Assembly: GCA_947589095.1 (NCBI GenBank)
Contig: CANQBX010000006.1
Coordinates: forward strand, 19,024 to 83,023
Direction of reading: 5' to 3'
Length of the DNA stretch: 64,000 bases
DNA from: an uncultured Lachnospiraceae bacterium
Lineage (GTDB): Bacteria; Bacillota; Clostridia; Lachnospirales; Lachnospiraceae
Shown here: positions 33,912-42,526 of the stretch, in pieces
How the letters are laid out: the number at the start of each line of letters is the position of its first letter
Position numbering within the stretch: the first letter of the stretch is position 1
Translations under genes and position numbers: made by a program
Notes under the pieces: generated by a model
Told to the model about the DNA's origin: nothing
Databases searched by the model: none
Seen by the model: only the letters and a program-made list of their open reading frames with translations

Positions 33912-34796
33912 ATGAAAAAACATTTTCATGTAAAACGGGAGACCGTGGATGGATATTTATTCATATTGGCGGCGATGGTCATTTTCCTGGTTTTTACGAT
34001 CTATCCCATGGTTTCTGCCGTTACTACCAGTTTAAAGGATTACAGACCGTTTGGTTCAGAATGGGTTGGTGCAGCCAATTATAAAGCCGCGGTCGGCAAC
34101 GCGCTTTTTCTAAAATCCGTTAAAAACACACTGGTATATACGGTAGCTACCGTTCCGGTTTCCCTGGCCATATCCTTTATTGTTGCGTTATTGATCATGC
34201 CTTTTAAAAGGAAAACGCAGTCTTTATTCAAGGCGCTTTATTACATGCCGGCTGTCGCGTCCGGCGTGGCGACCAGCGTTGTATGGCTGTGGATCTACAA
34301 TTCCGCTCCGTCGGGTCTGTTTAATCAGATAATGTCGATCCTGCATTTGCCGGCTCAGAACTGGCTGAGCTCCAGCAGGACGGCCATGTTGTCGCTCATC
34401 ATAATGTCATTATTAGGCGGTCATGGGACGCATATCATCACATATATCGCGGCACTTATGGGGATTGACAGCTCCTACTTTGAGGCCGCCGATATCGACG
34501 GCGCCAGCTTTTTTCAAAAAGTATGGTATGTCGTTCTTCCTTTATGCAAGCCGACGACTCTTTTCCTCTTAGTGACAGGCTTCATTAATTCGTTTCAGGT
34601 GTTTATGAACGCTTATATGATGACCGGCGGCGGTCCCGACAATAATACGACCATGATCGGACTGCTGATATTTAATAACGCTTTCGTATATGGTAAATAC
34701 GGGCTGGCCTGCGCCGAAGCGATTATACTGGCCTGTCTTATTGCCTGCATGACAGCGGTCCAGTTCAGGGTTATGGGAGATAATGTAGAGTATTAA
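33912..34796 (+). CDS. ABC sugar permease, MalF/LacF type
   Basis: 294 residues with six membrane segments. The EAA loop that contacts the ATPase reads EAADIDGASFFQKVWYVVLP (about 195-214). FLVFTIYPMVSAVTTSLKDY near the N-terminus is typical of the UgpA/MalF class. The start at 33912 follows GAGGAGAATAACTGAATA. It pairs with the next permease gene, 31 bases on. Confidence 0.93.
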   Translation: MKKHFHVKRETVDGYLFILAAMVIFLVFTIYPMVSAVTTSLKDYRPFGSEWVGAANYKAAVGNALFLKSVKNTLVYTVATVPVSLAISFIVALLIMPFKRKTQSLFKALYYMPAVASGVATSVVWLWIYNSAPSGLFNQIMSILHLPAQNWLSSSRTAMLSLIIMSLLGGHGTHIITYIAALMGIDSSYFEAADIDGASFFQKVWYVVLPLCKPTTLFLLVTGFINSFQVFMNAYMMTGGGPDNNTTMIGLLIFNNAFVYGKYGLACAEAIILACLIACMTAVQFRVMGDNVEY

Positions 34797-34827
34797 AATG
34801 GTTCTGTAAGAAGGAGAAGAGACAATA

Positions 34828-35691
34828 ATGCGAGGATTATATTCACTGCATTTGCACAATCCTGTAATCTGTCGGATCAGAAATGCGCTGATCGGGATTT
34901 TTTTGCTTCTGTTTGCGGCGGTTATTCTGTTTCCGATGATATATATGGTAGCATGGTCTTTCGGCCCGGATAGAGAAATGGCTGCTAATTCCTATTCCAT
35001 TTTTCCGGGTATCTGGACGCTGGAATCCTATTATGCTTTTTTTGCAAAGAGCGAATATACCGTTCGCTGGCTGTATAACAGCTTTGTAACGTCAGCGGCT
35101 GTTATGGTCAGCAATGTTATATTTGCCAGCATGGCCGGTTATGCGTTTGCCAAGATTTCCTTTAAAGGCAGCCGCCCGCTGTTTTCGCTTATTCTTGTGG
35201 CAATGATGATACCATATCAGGTAACGCAGGTACCGCTTTATATCCTGATTGTCAGCCGTCTTAAGATGGGAAACAGTTATGCGGCTCTGATTCTGCCGGG
35301 CTGTGCGACCGCATATAATATTTTTCTGTCGAAACAATTCTTTTCCAGTATACCGTCGGCATTGATTGAAAGCGCTAAGATCGACGGGGCGAGCCAGCTT
35401 AGAATATTTTATAATCTTGTGCTGCCCCTTTCCAAAACAGTGCTGGCCGTTATGGCGATCAATACGTTTATGAGCAATTGGAATACCTTTTTCTGGCCGT
35501 TTCTGGTAACCTCAAAAGAGGCTATGTACACGATTCAGGTTGGATTAAAGACGTTCCGCTTTGCGAACGGTACGCGGCTTTCGCCGATGATGGCGGGAGC
35601 CACAATATCGACATTGCCGATGTTTATTTTGTTCTTCTCGCTGCAAAAGTATTTTCTTGAGGGCGTGACAATAGGAGCTGTGAAGGGATAA
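34828..35691 (+). CDS. ABC sugar permease, MalG type
   Basis: 287 residues, six membrane segments. The EAA loop is ESAKIDGASQLRIFYNLVLP (about 177-196), and VAWSFGPDREM and GYAFAKISFKG fit the MalG/UgpE class. AAGGAGAAGAGACAATA precedes ATG. Together with the preceding permease it forms the membrane channel. The next gene starts 6 bases after the stop, showing that import and catabolism are one operon. Confidence 0.93.
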   Translation: MRGLYSLHLHNPVICRIRNALIGIFLLLFAAVILFPMIYMVAWSFGPDREMAANSYSIFPGIWTLESYYAFFAKSEYTVRWLYNSFVTSAAVMVSNVIFASMAGYAFAKISFKGSRPLFSLILVAMMIPYQVTQVPLYILIVSRLKMGNSYAALILPGCATAYNIFLSKQFFSSIPSALIESAKIDGASQLRIFYNLVLPLSKTVLAVMAINTFMSNWNTFFWPFLVTSKEAMYTIQVGLKTFRFANGTRLSPMMAGATISTLPMFILFFSLQKYFLEGVTIGAVKG

Positions 35692-35697
35692 TCGATT

Positions 35698-36927
35698 ATG
35701 GAGGCTTACTTAAAGTGCGATATATGCGGAAAGGAACTTTCCGTGAAAGAGCCATGGAACCTCTGTCCCCAATGCGGAGGGCTGCTGGAGGTTAATTATG
35801 AGTGGGGTCATTTTCACCCCGAAAAAGTAAGAAAAAGTACCAGGAAGGGAATCTGGAAATATCGGGAATGCTTTCCGGAAATCCGGGAAGAAAATATCGT
35901 TACTCTTGGAGAGGGCGGTACTCCGCTGGTAAAGTCCGTGCATTTAAGCAGGAAGCTTGGCGTGGAACATATTTATTTTAAAAATGATACGTTAATGCCG
36001 ACAGGGAGCTTTAAAGACAGGGGCTTCAGTCTGGCCGTCAGCTACGCGAAGGAAATAGGCGTAAAAAGAGGAATTACCTACAGCTCCGGAAACGCGGGCG
36101 CCTCCTTTGCCGCATATGCGGCAAGAGGCGGACTTCCGTCGGTGATATTGGTTGAATATATTGCCAATTCAGCGAAAGTATCCGCGATACGTCTTTATGG
36201 AGGGAATGTCGCGATACTGCACTATCGGAAGTTTGGTGAAATAGAAAAGATGCTGGAGGAATCGGTTCAGAAGCTTGGCGCGTATCAATTCGTGAATTTT
36301 ATAAATCCGATCCGGCACGAGGCTATGAAAACCTATGCGTATGAAATATACGAGGAGCTTGGCAAGGCGCCGGACGCCATGTTTCATCCGGTGGGAACCG
36401 GCGGCGGATTATGGGGCGCGTATAAGGGGTTTCGGGAGCTGGCCCGCTTCGGAAAGGTTTCCCGGCTTCCGCGTATGTTTTGCGTACAGCCGGACGCGAC
36501 GGCCCATTTTCGGGAAGCGGTAAGGAACAGATCCGGGCAGGCGTCCGCTTATGGGGACTGCCGCAATACAATTGCACAAAGCATTGCGTCTGACAGTCCG
36601 CTTAAAAAAGGGGAACGGATTCTATCCGCCGTTTATGAAACGGATGGGGACGCTTTAGGCGTGACGGACGAAGAAATCGTCGACGCGATGCGTGAGCTTG
36701 CGAAGGAAGGAATCGGGGCGGAACCGTCCTCGGCGGCTGCAGTGGCCGGACTGATTCAGGCAGTCAAAAGCGGAAAGCTCAGATCAGATGAAACAGCAGT
36801 CTGCATCGTCACCGGCAGCGCCCTGAAACAGCCGGGCGTTCTGGAGCGGATGGCGGGCCAGGATCCCCCGAAGCTTTATGCCGACGTAAATAGTTTGCGG
36901 ATACTTCTGGAACAGTTAAAGCTATGA
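35698..36927 (+). CDS. threonine-synthase-like PLP enzyme (fold type II)
   Basis: 409 residues. An N-terminal zinc ribbon (CDICGK...CPQCGG) precedes the fold type II PLP domain; the Schiff-base lysine is Lys106 in TGSFKDRG, and the phosphate cup is GTGGGLWGA. Overall layout matches threonine synthase, but a biosynthetic role is odd inside an import-and-hydrolysis operon. Related enzymes remove beta- or gamma-substituents (threonine dehydratase, diaminopropionate lyase). A RidA gene lies in the same operon, which suits a lyase that releases enamines; this is inference. The start is 6 bases after the permease stop. Confidence 0.8.
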   Translation: MEAYLKCDICGKELSVKEPWNLCPQCGGLLEVNYEWGHFHPEKVRKSTRKGIWKYRECFPEIREENIVTLGEGGTPLVKSVHLSRKLGVEHIYFKNDTLMPTGSFKDRGFSLAVSYAKEIGVKRGITYSSGNAGASFAAYAARGGLPSVILVEYIANSAKVSAIRLYGGNVAILHYRKFGEIEKMLEESVQKLGAYQFVNFINPIRHEAMKTYAYEIYEELGKAPDAMFHPVGTGGGLWGAYKGFRELARFGKVSRLPRMFCVQPDATAHFREAVRNRSGQASAYGDCRNTIAQSIASDSPLKKGERILSAVYETDGDALGVTDEEIVDAMRELAKEGIGAEPSSAAAVAGLIQAVKSGKLRSDETAVCIVTGSALKQPGVLERMAGQDPPKLYADVNSLRILLEQLKL

Positions 36928-36939
36928 GGATTGCAGCCT

Positions 36940-38043
36940 ATGAAAGTAAATATGATTGATCCGGTAAAACAAACGATTTCTACCGCGCTTATGGAAGAAA
37001 GAAACGGCGGAGTCGTCCTTCTTCCGCTGCGGGATGCGGAGAACGAAGCGTGGCCGTACCTGAGTCCGGGATGGATCGATCTCCATTGCCATGTATTTCA
37101 TGGGACGACGTCTTTCGGGATCTGTCCGGATCAGATCGGCTACTCCCACGGGGTTCATATGCTTGTGGATGCCGGCAGCAGCGGAGCGGAAACCAGCCTT
37201 GGATTTACGGAATATGTTGTCAAAAGAAACAGAACGCCGGTAAAAGCCTTTTTAAACATAAGCGATATCGGCCTTGTGACCATGCAGGAGTACGCCGACA
37301 TGAGAAGATGTTCGGCAGAACGCGCGATTTCCTGTTTTGAGGCGAACCGGGAATTCTACGTGGGAATTAAAGTAAGAAGCAGCCATTTAATCGTTGAAGA
37401 CAAAGGAATCCAGCCCTTACAGAGGGCGCTGAGGGCGTCCAGAGCCCTGAAGTGTCCCCTTATGGTTCATATGGGGGAGATGCCGCCTTCCAATGAAGAG
37501 ATTCTGCAGTATTTAGGACAGGGAGACATTATTTCCCATTGTTTCCATGGAAAATGCGAACCGCTCTGGGAAGAGGACGGAACTCCCATTCCGGCGCTGG
37601 AAAAGGCCCTGGAACGGGGAGTACTTCTTGACACAGCCCACGGCGCGGCCAGCTATAGCCATAGGGTCGCCTTGGCGGCGATAAAAAATGGGTTTCGAAA
37701 TTTTATAATCAGTACTGATCTGCATCAAAGAAGTATAAACAGTCCCGTATACAGCCTAGCCCATACAATGGGTAAGCTTTATGCGGCCGGTCTTACTAAA
37801 ATGGAGCTTATAAATTCGGTGACTGTATTACCGGCGAAAGCCATCGGCTTGTATAATTGGGGAGATTGTCTGGAACAGGAGGCGACTCTATTCTATTTGC
37901 GCCCAAGAAAAGAGGATGACGCGCCTTTTACAGACGCAAGCGGGTGCGAGATACCGGTCGGACAGGTTATAGAACCATTTGCTAATATCATATGCGGTCA
38001 TTTAGAATATATCCGTCCATCCGTAAAGGAGACTACAGCATGA
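36940..38043 (+). CDS. metallo-dependent amidohydrolase/deacetylase (EF_0837/AHA_3915-like)
   Basis: 367 residues from ATG 36940 (TGAGGATT upstream; TTG 36931 is an alternative). PGWIDLHCHVFHG carries the HxH metal pair and is the signature of this dihydroorotase-like group. GIKVRSS supplies the likely carboxylated Lys, then PLMVHMGE, ISHCFHGK and ISTDLHQRS the remaining His and Asp ligands. Family members remove N-acyl groups from amino-acid or amino-sugar-acid derivatives, often beside PLP enzymes, as here. The 3' end overlaps the next gene as ATGA. Confidence 0.82.
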   Translation: MKVNMIDPVKQTISTALMEERNGGVVLLPLRDAENEAWPYLSPGWIDLHCHVFHGTTSFGICPDQIGYSHGVHMLVDAGSSGAETSLGFTEYVVKRNRTPVKAFLNISDIGLVTMQEYADMRRCSAERAISCFEANREFYVGIKVRSSHLIVEDKGIQPLQRALRASRALKCPLMVHMGEMPPSNEEILQYLGQGDIISHCFHGKCEPLWEEDGTPIPALEKALERGVLLDTAHGAASYSHRVALAAIKNGFRNFIISTDLHQRSINSPVYSLAHTMGKLYAAGLTKMELINSVTVLPAKAIGLYNWGDCLEQEATLFYLRPRKEDDAPFTDASGCEIPVGQVIEPFANIICGHLEYIRPSVKETTA

Positions 38044-39068
38044 GTAAAATCAGGGATTTATTGGAGTCGGGAGTCCGCGGTAAAATCTATTCAGGAGCGG
38101 CTTACCAGATAGGCACAAAGGACGCTGTCCTGGAAAACGGCTGCGTCGGAACTTTAGGCGAGGAGCGTGCGCCGGTAAGCCTGGATGCCCTTTTTGATCT
38201 GGCTTCTGTAACCAAACCGCTCGTAGCCCTGGCCTTCATGAAACAGATGGAGGAAGGGAAGGTATGCCTTGATGACTGCGCAGGCAGGTATATGCCGGAA
38301 TACAGGAATTCGGATAAAAGCAATATAACCATGCGTCAGCTCTTGACGCATACGAGTATTATACCGGGGCAGGTGCAGCTGTATCGGAGCTGCCATAACA
38401 GGCAGGAGATTCTGGAAGCGATCCGCTTTCTTCCGCCCAGAGCTGTGGAAGCGCAGCCGGTTATGTATTCCTCGCAGGGAATGATTCTATTGGGAGAGAT
38501 CTTATGCAGGATTGAAGATATGCCATTGGATCAAATCATGGATAAGTATGTCTTCCAACCATTGGGCATGACGGAAACCTGCTATAATCCGCCGCAGTAC
38601 CTACATGCCCGCATCGCATCGACTGAATTCTGCAGATGGAGAGGTTACCGGCTCCTTGGAGAGGTGCATGATGAAAATGCCTTTGTAATGGGAGGGATCT
38701 GCGGACATGCCGGTCTTTTTTCCAGTGTTGCGGATATGGCGAAAATCGGCCAAATGTGTCTGTCAGGCGGCTTTTTACCGCAGCCGCTGATGAAACTGAT
38801 GACCAAAAATCACACGCGGGGACTGAATGAGGCCCGCGGTCTGGGATGGCAATGCCGGGATGCTTCGGGGTCTCCGGCCGGAGACTTGTTTTCGGAGGTA
38901 TCCTATGGACACACCGGGTATACGGGAACCAGTATCTGGATCGATCCGTATTATGGGATCTATGCCATTTTGCTGACGAACCGGGTTTATTACTTCAGGG
39001 AAGCAATGGAATTTTCTCATTTGCGGCGGTGTTTTCACAATCTGGCGGTGTTAGGGAATGTATCGTGA
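38040..39068 (+). CDS. beta-lactamase-fold serine hydrolase
   Basis: 342 residues from ATG 38040, overlapping the amidohydrolase stop by 4 bases; an earlier Met at 37992 lies well inside that gene. Beta-lactamase (PF00144) motifs: SVTK (nucleophile Ser with Lys), a YSSQG tyrosine motif and GHTGYTG, the KTG-box equivalent. No signal peptide, so cytoplasmic. The family covers D-aminopeptidases, esterases and carboxypeptidases. Here it probably cleaves an ester or peptide bond in the imported compound; the bond type is unknown. Confidence 0.82.
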   Translation: MSKIRDLLESGVRGKIYSGAAYQIGTKDAVLENGCVGTLGEERAPVSLDALFDLASVTKPLVALAFMKQMEEGKVCLDDCAGRYMPEYRNSDKSNITMRQLLTHTSIIPGQVQLYRSCHNRQEILEAIRFLPPRAVEAQPVMYSSQGMILLGEILCRIEDMPLDQIMDKYVFQPLGMTETCYNPPQYLHARIASTEFCRWRGYRLLGEVHDENAFVMGGICGHAGLFSSVADMAKIGQMCLSGGFLPQPLMKLMTKNHTRGLNEARGLGWQCRDASGSPAGDLFSEVSYGHTGYTGTSIWIDPYYGIYAILLTNRVYYFREAMEFSHLRRCFHNLAVLGNVS

Positions 39069-39148
39069 ATAAGAAGACAGGAAAGGGTATAGCTGCTGTA
39101 TCATAAGCACACAAAATTTTAGAGAGGAGCGCCGGGCTTATCCGGGGT

Positions 39149-39622
39149 ATGAATATGAACGCTGAACTGAGACTAAAGGAACTGGGAGTTGTGCTGCCTC
39201 AGGTGCCTGCCAAGGCAGGACTGTTTATGAATTGCAAGCAATTTGGTGAAAATCTGTTTTATGTATCCGGCTGCGGTCCGGATATTAATGGAAAGCTCTA
39301 TAAAAAAGGAAAGCTGGGAACGGAGATTACTATCATAGAAGGGCAGGAAGCCGCTGAAAAATGCATCCTGAACGCGTTATCCATTTTGCAGGAAAGATTA
39401 GGAAGCGTGAACCGGATCCGGCATATTGTAAAGCTGCTGGTATTTGTAGCCAGTGAATCGGATTTTTATCTGCAGCCGCAGGTCGCTAACGGAGCGACCA
39501 GACTGTTGATTAATATTTTTGGCGAGGATATTGGCTGTCCGGCCCGATCCGCCATTGGCGTTTATGTTCTTCCGGGAAATATTCCCGTTGAAATTGAAAT
39601 GATAGTAGAAACGGAACGCTAG
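39149..39622 (+). CDS. RidA/YjgF family enamine/imine deaminase-like protein
   Basis: 157 residues, longer N-terminus than classic RidA, like the YjgF-TdcF 'RutC-like' group. Motifs: FYVSGCGPDINGKL, ILNALSILQERLGSVNRI with the N-AL core, and ARSAIGVYVLPGNIPVEIEM, in which Arg of ARSA is the substrate-binding Arg. RidA proteins hydrolyse reactive 2-aminoacrylate-type enamines released by PLP lyases, which links this gene to the PLP enzyme upstream. GAGAGGAGCG lies about 20 bases before ATG 39149; ATG 39155 is an alternative start. It ends the operon before a strong terminator. Confidence 0.9.
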   Translation: MNMNAELRLKELGVVLPQVPAKAGLFMNCKQFGENLFYVSGCGPDINGKLYKKGKLGTEITIIEGQEAAEKCILNALSILQERLGSVNRIRHIVKLLVFVASESDFYLQPQVANGATRLLINIFGEDIGCPARSAIGVYVLPGNIPVEIEMIVETER

Positions 39623-39631
39623 ATCCAATTT

Positions 39632-39676
39632 GAGCGGACGCGGAGATTCCAGGAAATCCGTGTTCCGCTCTTTTTT
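39632..39676 (+). terminator. intrinsic terminator of the catabolic operon
   Basis: Fourteen-pair stem GAGCGGACGCGGA with TCCGTGTTCCGCTC (one G-T pair) and a 12-base loop, followed by six T (39671-39676). Confidence 0.92.
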
Positions 39677-39687
39677 AATGCTATCTA

Positions 39688-39716
39688 TTGTTTCTGTAAT
39701 CAATTTATGATAAACT
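39688..39716 (+). promoter_or_regulatory. promoter of the TraX-like gene
   Basis: TTGTTT (39688-39693) and TAAACT (39711-39716), spacer 17. The transcript would start near 39723, after the first in-frame ATG (39707), which argues for the GTG start at 39746. Confidence 0.55.
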
Positions 39717-39745
39717 GGATAGGATTTAAGGTTAGGGGGATTGAC

Positions 39746-40564
39746 GTGGTGGAAGAAACTTTTTCGGTATCGGTGAATCGGACGCCGGTCATTCAGGCAG
39801 ACGGGGACGGGCCGGAGCTGTCGCCCCGGGCGGCGCGCCCCCGCTGGCAGGTGCTGAGCGGCAGCGCGCTTAAGCTGATCGCCCTGATCACGATGATCAT
39901 CGATCATATCGGCGCCGCGGTTCTGGAGATGGGCGTTATAGAGGGATACAATACCGGAATGCTGAACATTTCCTATGAGAGCGCGCTGTACTGGTGGAAT
40001 GTGGACAGCGTGCTGCGGGCGATCGGGCGGATCTCCTTTCCGATCTACTGTTTCCTGATCGCGGAAGGATATACGCATACCCGGGATCCCAGGAAATACG
40101 CGCTGCGGCTGGGAGCGTTCGCGCTGATCTCGGAGATCCCGTTCGACCTGGCGTTTTATCACTCCTGGTGGAGCATGGAGCACCAGAATGTTTTCTTCAC
40201 GCTGCTTTTGGGGCTTTTGGCGATCATGACGGTCGATTATTACGAGAGACGGATGAACAGCCGGTGGGTCGGTCTGGTGGCTGCCTTCTGCTTCATAATG
40301 CTGGGAGATGTGCTTCATACGGACTACGGCGCGTTCGGCGTGTTTTTTATTGTGGTGCTGTACGCCTTCCGGAACTGCGGATGGATCCGCACGGTGATCG
40401 GCTGCCTGCTGATCGCCTGGGAGACCACGGCGCCGCTGGCCTTTGTTCCGATACAGATGTACAACGGCGAACGCGGCCGGCTGCGGCTGAAATATTTCTT
40501 TTACGCGATCTATCCGGTACATCTTTTGATCCTGTATGGGTTCTGTATGGCGCTGCTGCGTTAA
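39746..40564 (+). CDS. TraX family membrane protein
   Basis: 272 residues from GTG 39746, chosen for AGGGGG 6-11 bases upstream and because the promoter start falls after ATG 39707. Eight or so membrane segments and the TraX signature (LKLIALITMIIDHIGAAV, IGRISFPIYCFLIAEGY, SEIPFDLAFY). TraX in F plasmids acetylates pilin; chromosomal Firmicute members are of unknown function and probably acyltransferases of an envelope component. Convergent or plasmid transfer genes are absent, so no conjugation link is implied. Confidence 0.85.
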   Translation: MVEETFSVSVNRTPVIQADGDGPELSPRAARPRWQVLSGSALKLIALITMIIDHIGAAVLEMGVIEGYNTGMLNISYESALYWWNVDSVLRAIGRISFPIYCFLIAEGYTHTRDPRKYALRLGAFALISEIPFDLAFYHSWWSMEHQNVFFTLLLGLLAIMTVDYYERRMNSRWVGLVAAFCFIMLGDVLHTDYGAFGVFFIVVLYAFRNCGWIRTVIGCLLIAWETTAPLAFVPIQMYNGERGRLRLKYFFYAIYPVHLLILYGFCMALLR

Positions 40565-40616
40565 AACCGCCGCGTCCGGCGGATCGGACCGACTATAAGA
40601 AGGAGTCTCGGAAGTT

Positions 40617-41384
40617 ATGATATTTGATACCCATGCGCATTACGATGACGATGCGTTTCAGGAAGACAGGGAGGAGCTGCTGGCCGGGCTTAATGCGGCC
40701 GGCATCGGTACGGTAGTGAATGTCGGGGCCAGTATCGCGTCCACAAAGACCACGCTTGAGCTGGCGGAACGGTATCCTTTTATTTACGCGGCCGCAGGCG
40801 TCCATCCCAGCGAAACGGCGGAGCTTGATGAGGAGAAGATGAAGTGGCTGGAGGAAATGTGCGTCCGCCCGAAGGTGGTGGCTGTGGGAGAGATCGGCCT
40901 GGACTATCATTGGGACGAACCGGAGCGGGAGATACAGAGGCGCTGGTTCCGGGAGCAGATCCGTCTGGCTCTCCGTGTAAATCTTCCGATCATTGTCCAC
41001 AGCCGTGACGCGGCGAAGGATACATTGGATATCATAAAGGAAGAGAAGGCAGCGGAAGCCGGAGGCGTGATCCACTGCTTTTCCTATAGCGTTGAGGTCG
41101 CCCGTGAATATCTGGATATGGGATTCTGTCTGGGTGTGGGAGGCGTGCTGACCTTTAAGAACGCGAAGAAGCTCCGGGAGGTCGTGGCGTACATGCCGCT
41201 GGACCGGCTGCTTCTGGAGACAGACTGCCCTTACATGGCGCCGGTCCCGCACCGGGGCGAGCGGAATTCGTCGGTGTATCTGCCGTTCGTGGTAAAAGCG
41301 GTCAGCGAGATCAAAGGAATTCCGGAGGAGGAAGTCATCGAAGCGACGGAGGCGAACGCGCGGCGGATGTACCGGCTGGCGTAA
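40617..41384 (+). CDS. TatD family metal-dependent hydrolase/DNase
   Basis: 255 residues. MIFDTHAHYDDDAF gives the HxH metal site; GEIGLDYHWD, IVHSRDA, VIHCFSY and LETDCPYMAP are the remaining TatD motifs. TatD proteins are 3'-5' exonucleases or D-aminoacyl hydrolase-like enzymes. AAGGAGTCTCGGAAGTT precedes ATG. Adjacent to rsmA as is frequent in Firmicutes, which supports the call. Confidence 0.93.
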   Translation: MIFDTHAHYDDDAFQEDREELLAGLNAAGIGTVVNVGASIASTKTTLELAERYPFIYAAAGVHPSETAELDEEKMKWLEEMCVRPKVVAVGEIGLDYHWDEPEREIQRRWFREQIRLALRVNLPIIVHSRDAAKDTLDIIKEEKAAEAGGVIHCFSYSVEVAREYLDMGFCLGVGGVLTFKNAKKLREVVAYMPLDRLLLETDCPYMAPVPHRGERNSSVYLPFVVKAVSEIKGIPEEEVIEATEANARRMYRLA

Positions 41385-41389
41385 GGACG

Positions 41390-41528
41390 GCGCTTGATTG
41401 TGCGCGGCTGAATCGGCGGGCCGCGCCGGGATGAGAAAAAGCCGGACGGCTGTGAGTATGGCGGGGTATGCCGGCCGGCGTATGACCTGCGCTTTATTGT
41501 ACGCGGCTGAATCAGCGGGCCGCGCCGG
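41390..41528. repeat. 40-base direct repeat between tatD and rsmA
   Basis: The sequence at 41390-41429 recurs at 41489-41528 with three differences in 40. Each copy can fold, with arms GCGCGGC and GCCGCGC around TGAATCGGCGG-type loops. The gap between copies is 59 bases. Confidence 0.65.
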
Positions 41529-41611
41529 ACAGAACAGCATGGCGGCATTGGACCGGCGATATGAGTCGCCTGCAGAAACCGGGACAGACTTCGGAGAAAG
41601 GAACTTACTGT

Positions 41612-42478
41612 ATGCCGACGCTTGGCAACCCGAAGAACACGATCGGGATCATTCAGAAATACAATTTTATGTTCCAGAAGAAATTCGGTCAGAACTTCCT
41701 CATTGACACCCATGTCCTGGACAAGATCATCCGGGCGGCGGAGGTGACGAAGGAAGACTGCGTATTGGAGATCGGTCCCGGCATCGGCACCATGACCCAG
41801 TACCTGGCGGAGAGCGCCGGCCGTGTCGTGGCGGTGGAGATCGACGCGAATCTGATACCGATTCTGGAAGAGACGCTGGCGGATTATGAAAATGTGACCG
41901 TTCTGAACGCGGATATCCTGAAGCTGGATATTATGGAGCTGGCGCGGGAGTACGGCGGCGGAAGGCCGCTAAAGGTGGTCGCGAACCTGCCTTACTATAT
42001 CACTACGCCGATCATCATGACCCTGCTGGAGGGAGAAGCTCCCGTTGACAATATCACGGTTATGGTTCAGAAGGAAGTGGCCGACCGCATGCAGACCGGC
42101 CCCGGCAGCAAGGACTACGGCGCGCTTTCCCTGGCGGTTCAGTATTACGCGGAACCGTATATCGTGGCGAATGTGCCGCCCAACTGCTTCATGCCGCGTC
42201 CCGCGGTGGGATCGGCTGTGATCCGGCTTAGGAAGCTGCCGCAGCCGCCGGTGGCGGTGAAGGATGCGGGACTGATGTTCCGGCTGATCCGGGCCTCCTT
42301 CAACCAGCGCAGGAAGACGCTGCTAAACGGACTCGGCAACGCGGCGGAACTGCCGTTTTCCAGAGAGGAGATCGCGGCGGCTATTAAGGCCTGCGGTCTG
42401 GAGCCCGCGGTGCGGGGAGAGACGCTGAGCCTTGGACAGTTTGCGCAGCTGGCCGATACGCTGGCAGGAAACGTCTGA
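41612..42478 (+). CDS. rsmA: 16S rRNA dimethyladenosine transferase
   Basis: 288 residues from ATG 41612 (AGAAAGGAAC upstream); the ORF opens earlier at 41561 without a site. RsmA/KsgA dimethylates A1518 and A1519 of 16S rRNA. Motifs: KKFGQNFLID, LEIGPGIGTMTQYLAE, and catalytic VANLPYYITTPI (NLPY). C-terminal FNQRRKTLLN completes the family pattern. It follows tatD, and mtnN comes next. Confidence 0.96.
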   Translation: MPTLGNPKNTIGIIQKYNFMFQKKFGQNFLIDTHVLDKIIRAAEVTKEDCVLEIGPGIGTMTQYLAESAGRVVAVEIDANLIPILEETLADYENVTVLNADILKLDIMELAREYGGGRPLKVVANLPYYITTPIIMTLLEGEAPVDNITVMVQKEVADRMQTGPGSKDYGALSLAVQYYAEPYIVANVPPNCFMPRPAVGSAVIRLRKLPQPPVAVKDAGLMFRLIRASFNQRRKTLLNGLGNAAELPFSREEIAAAIKACGLEPAVRGETLSLGQFAQLADTLAGNV

Positions 42479-42526
42479 GAACAGGGGCCATCGGAAATAC
42501 GAATAGAAAATCAGGAGGAACCGGTT

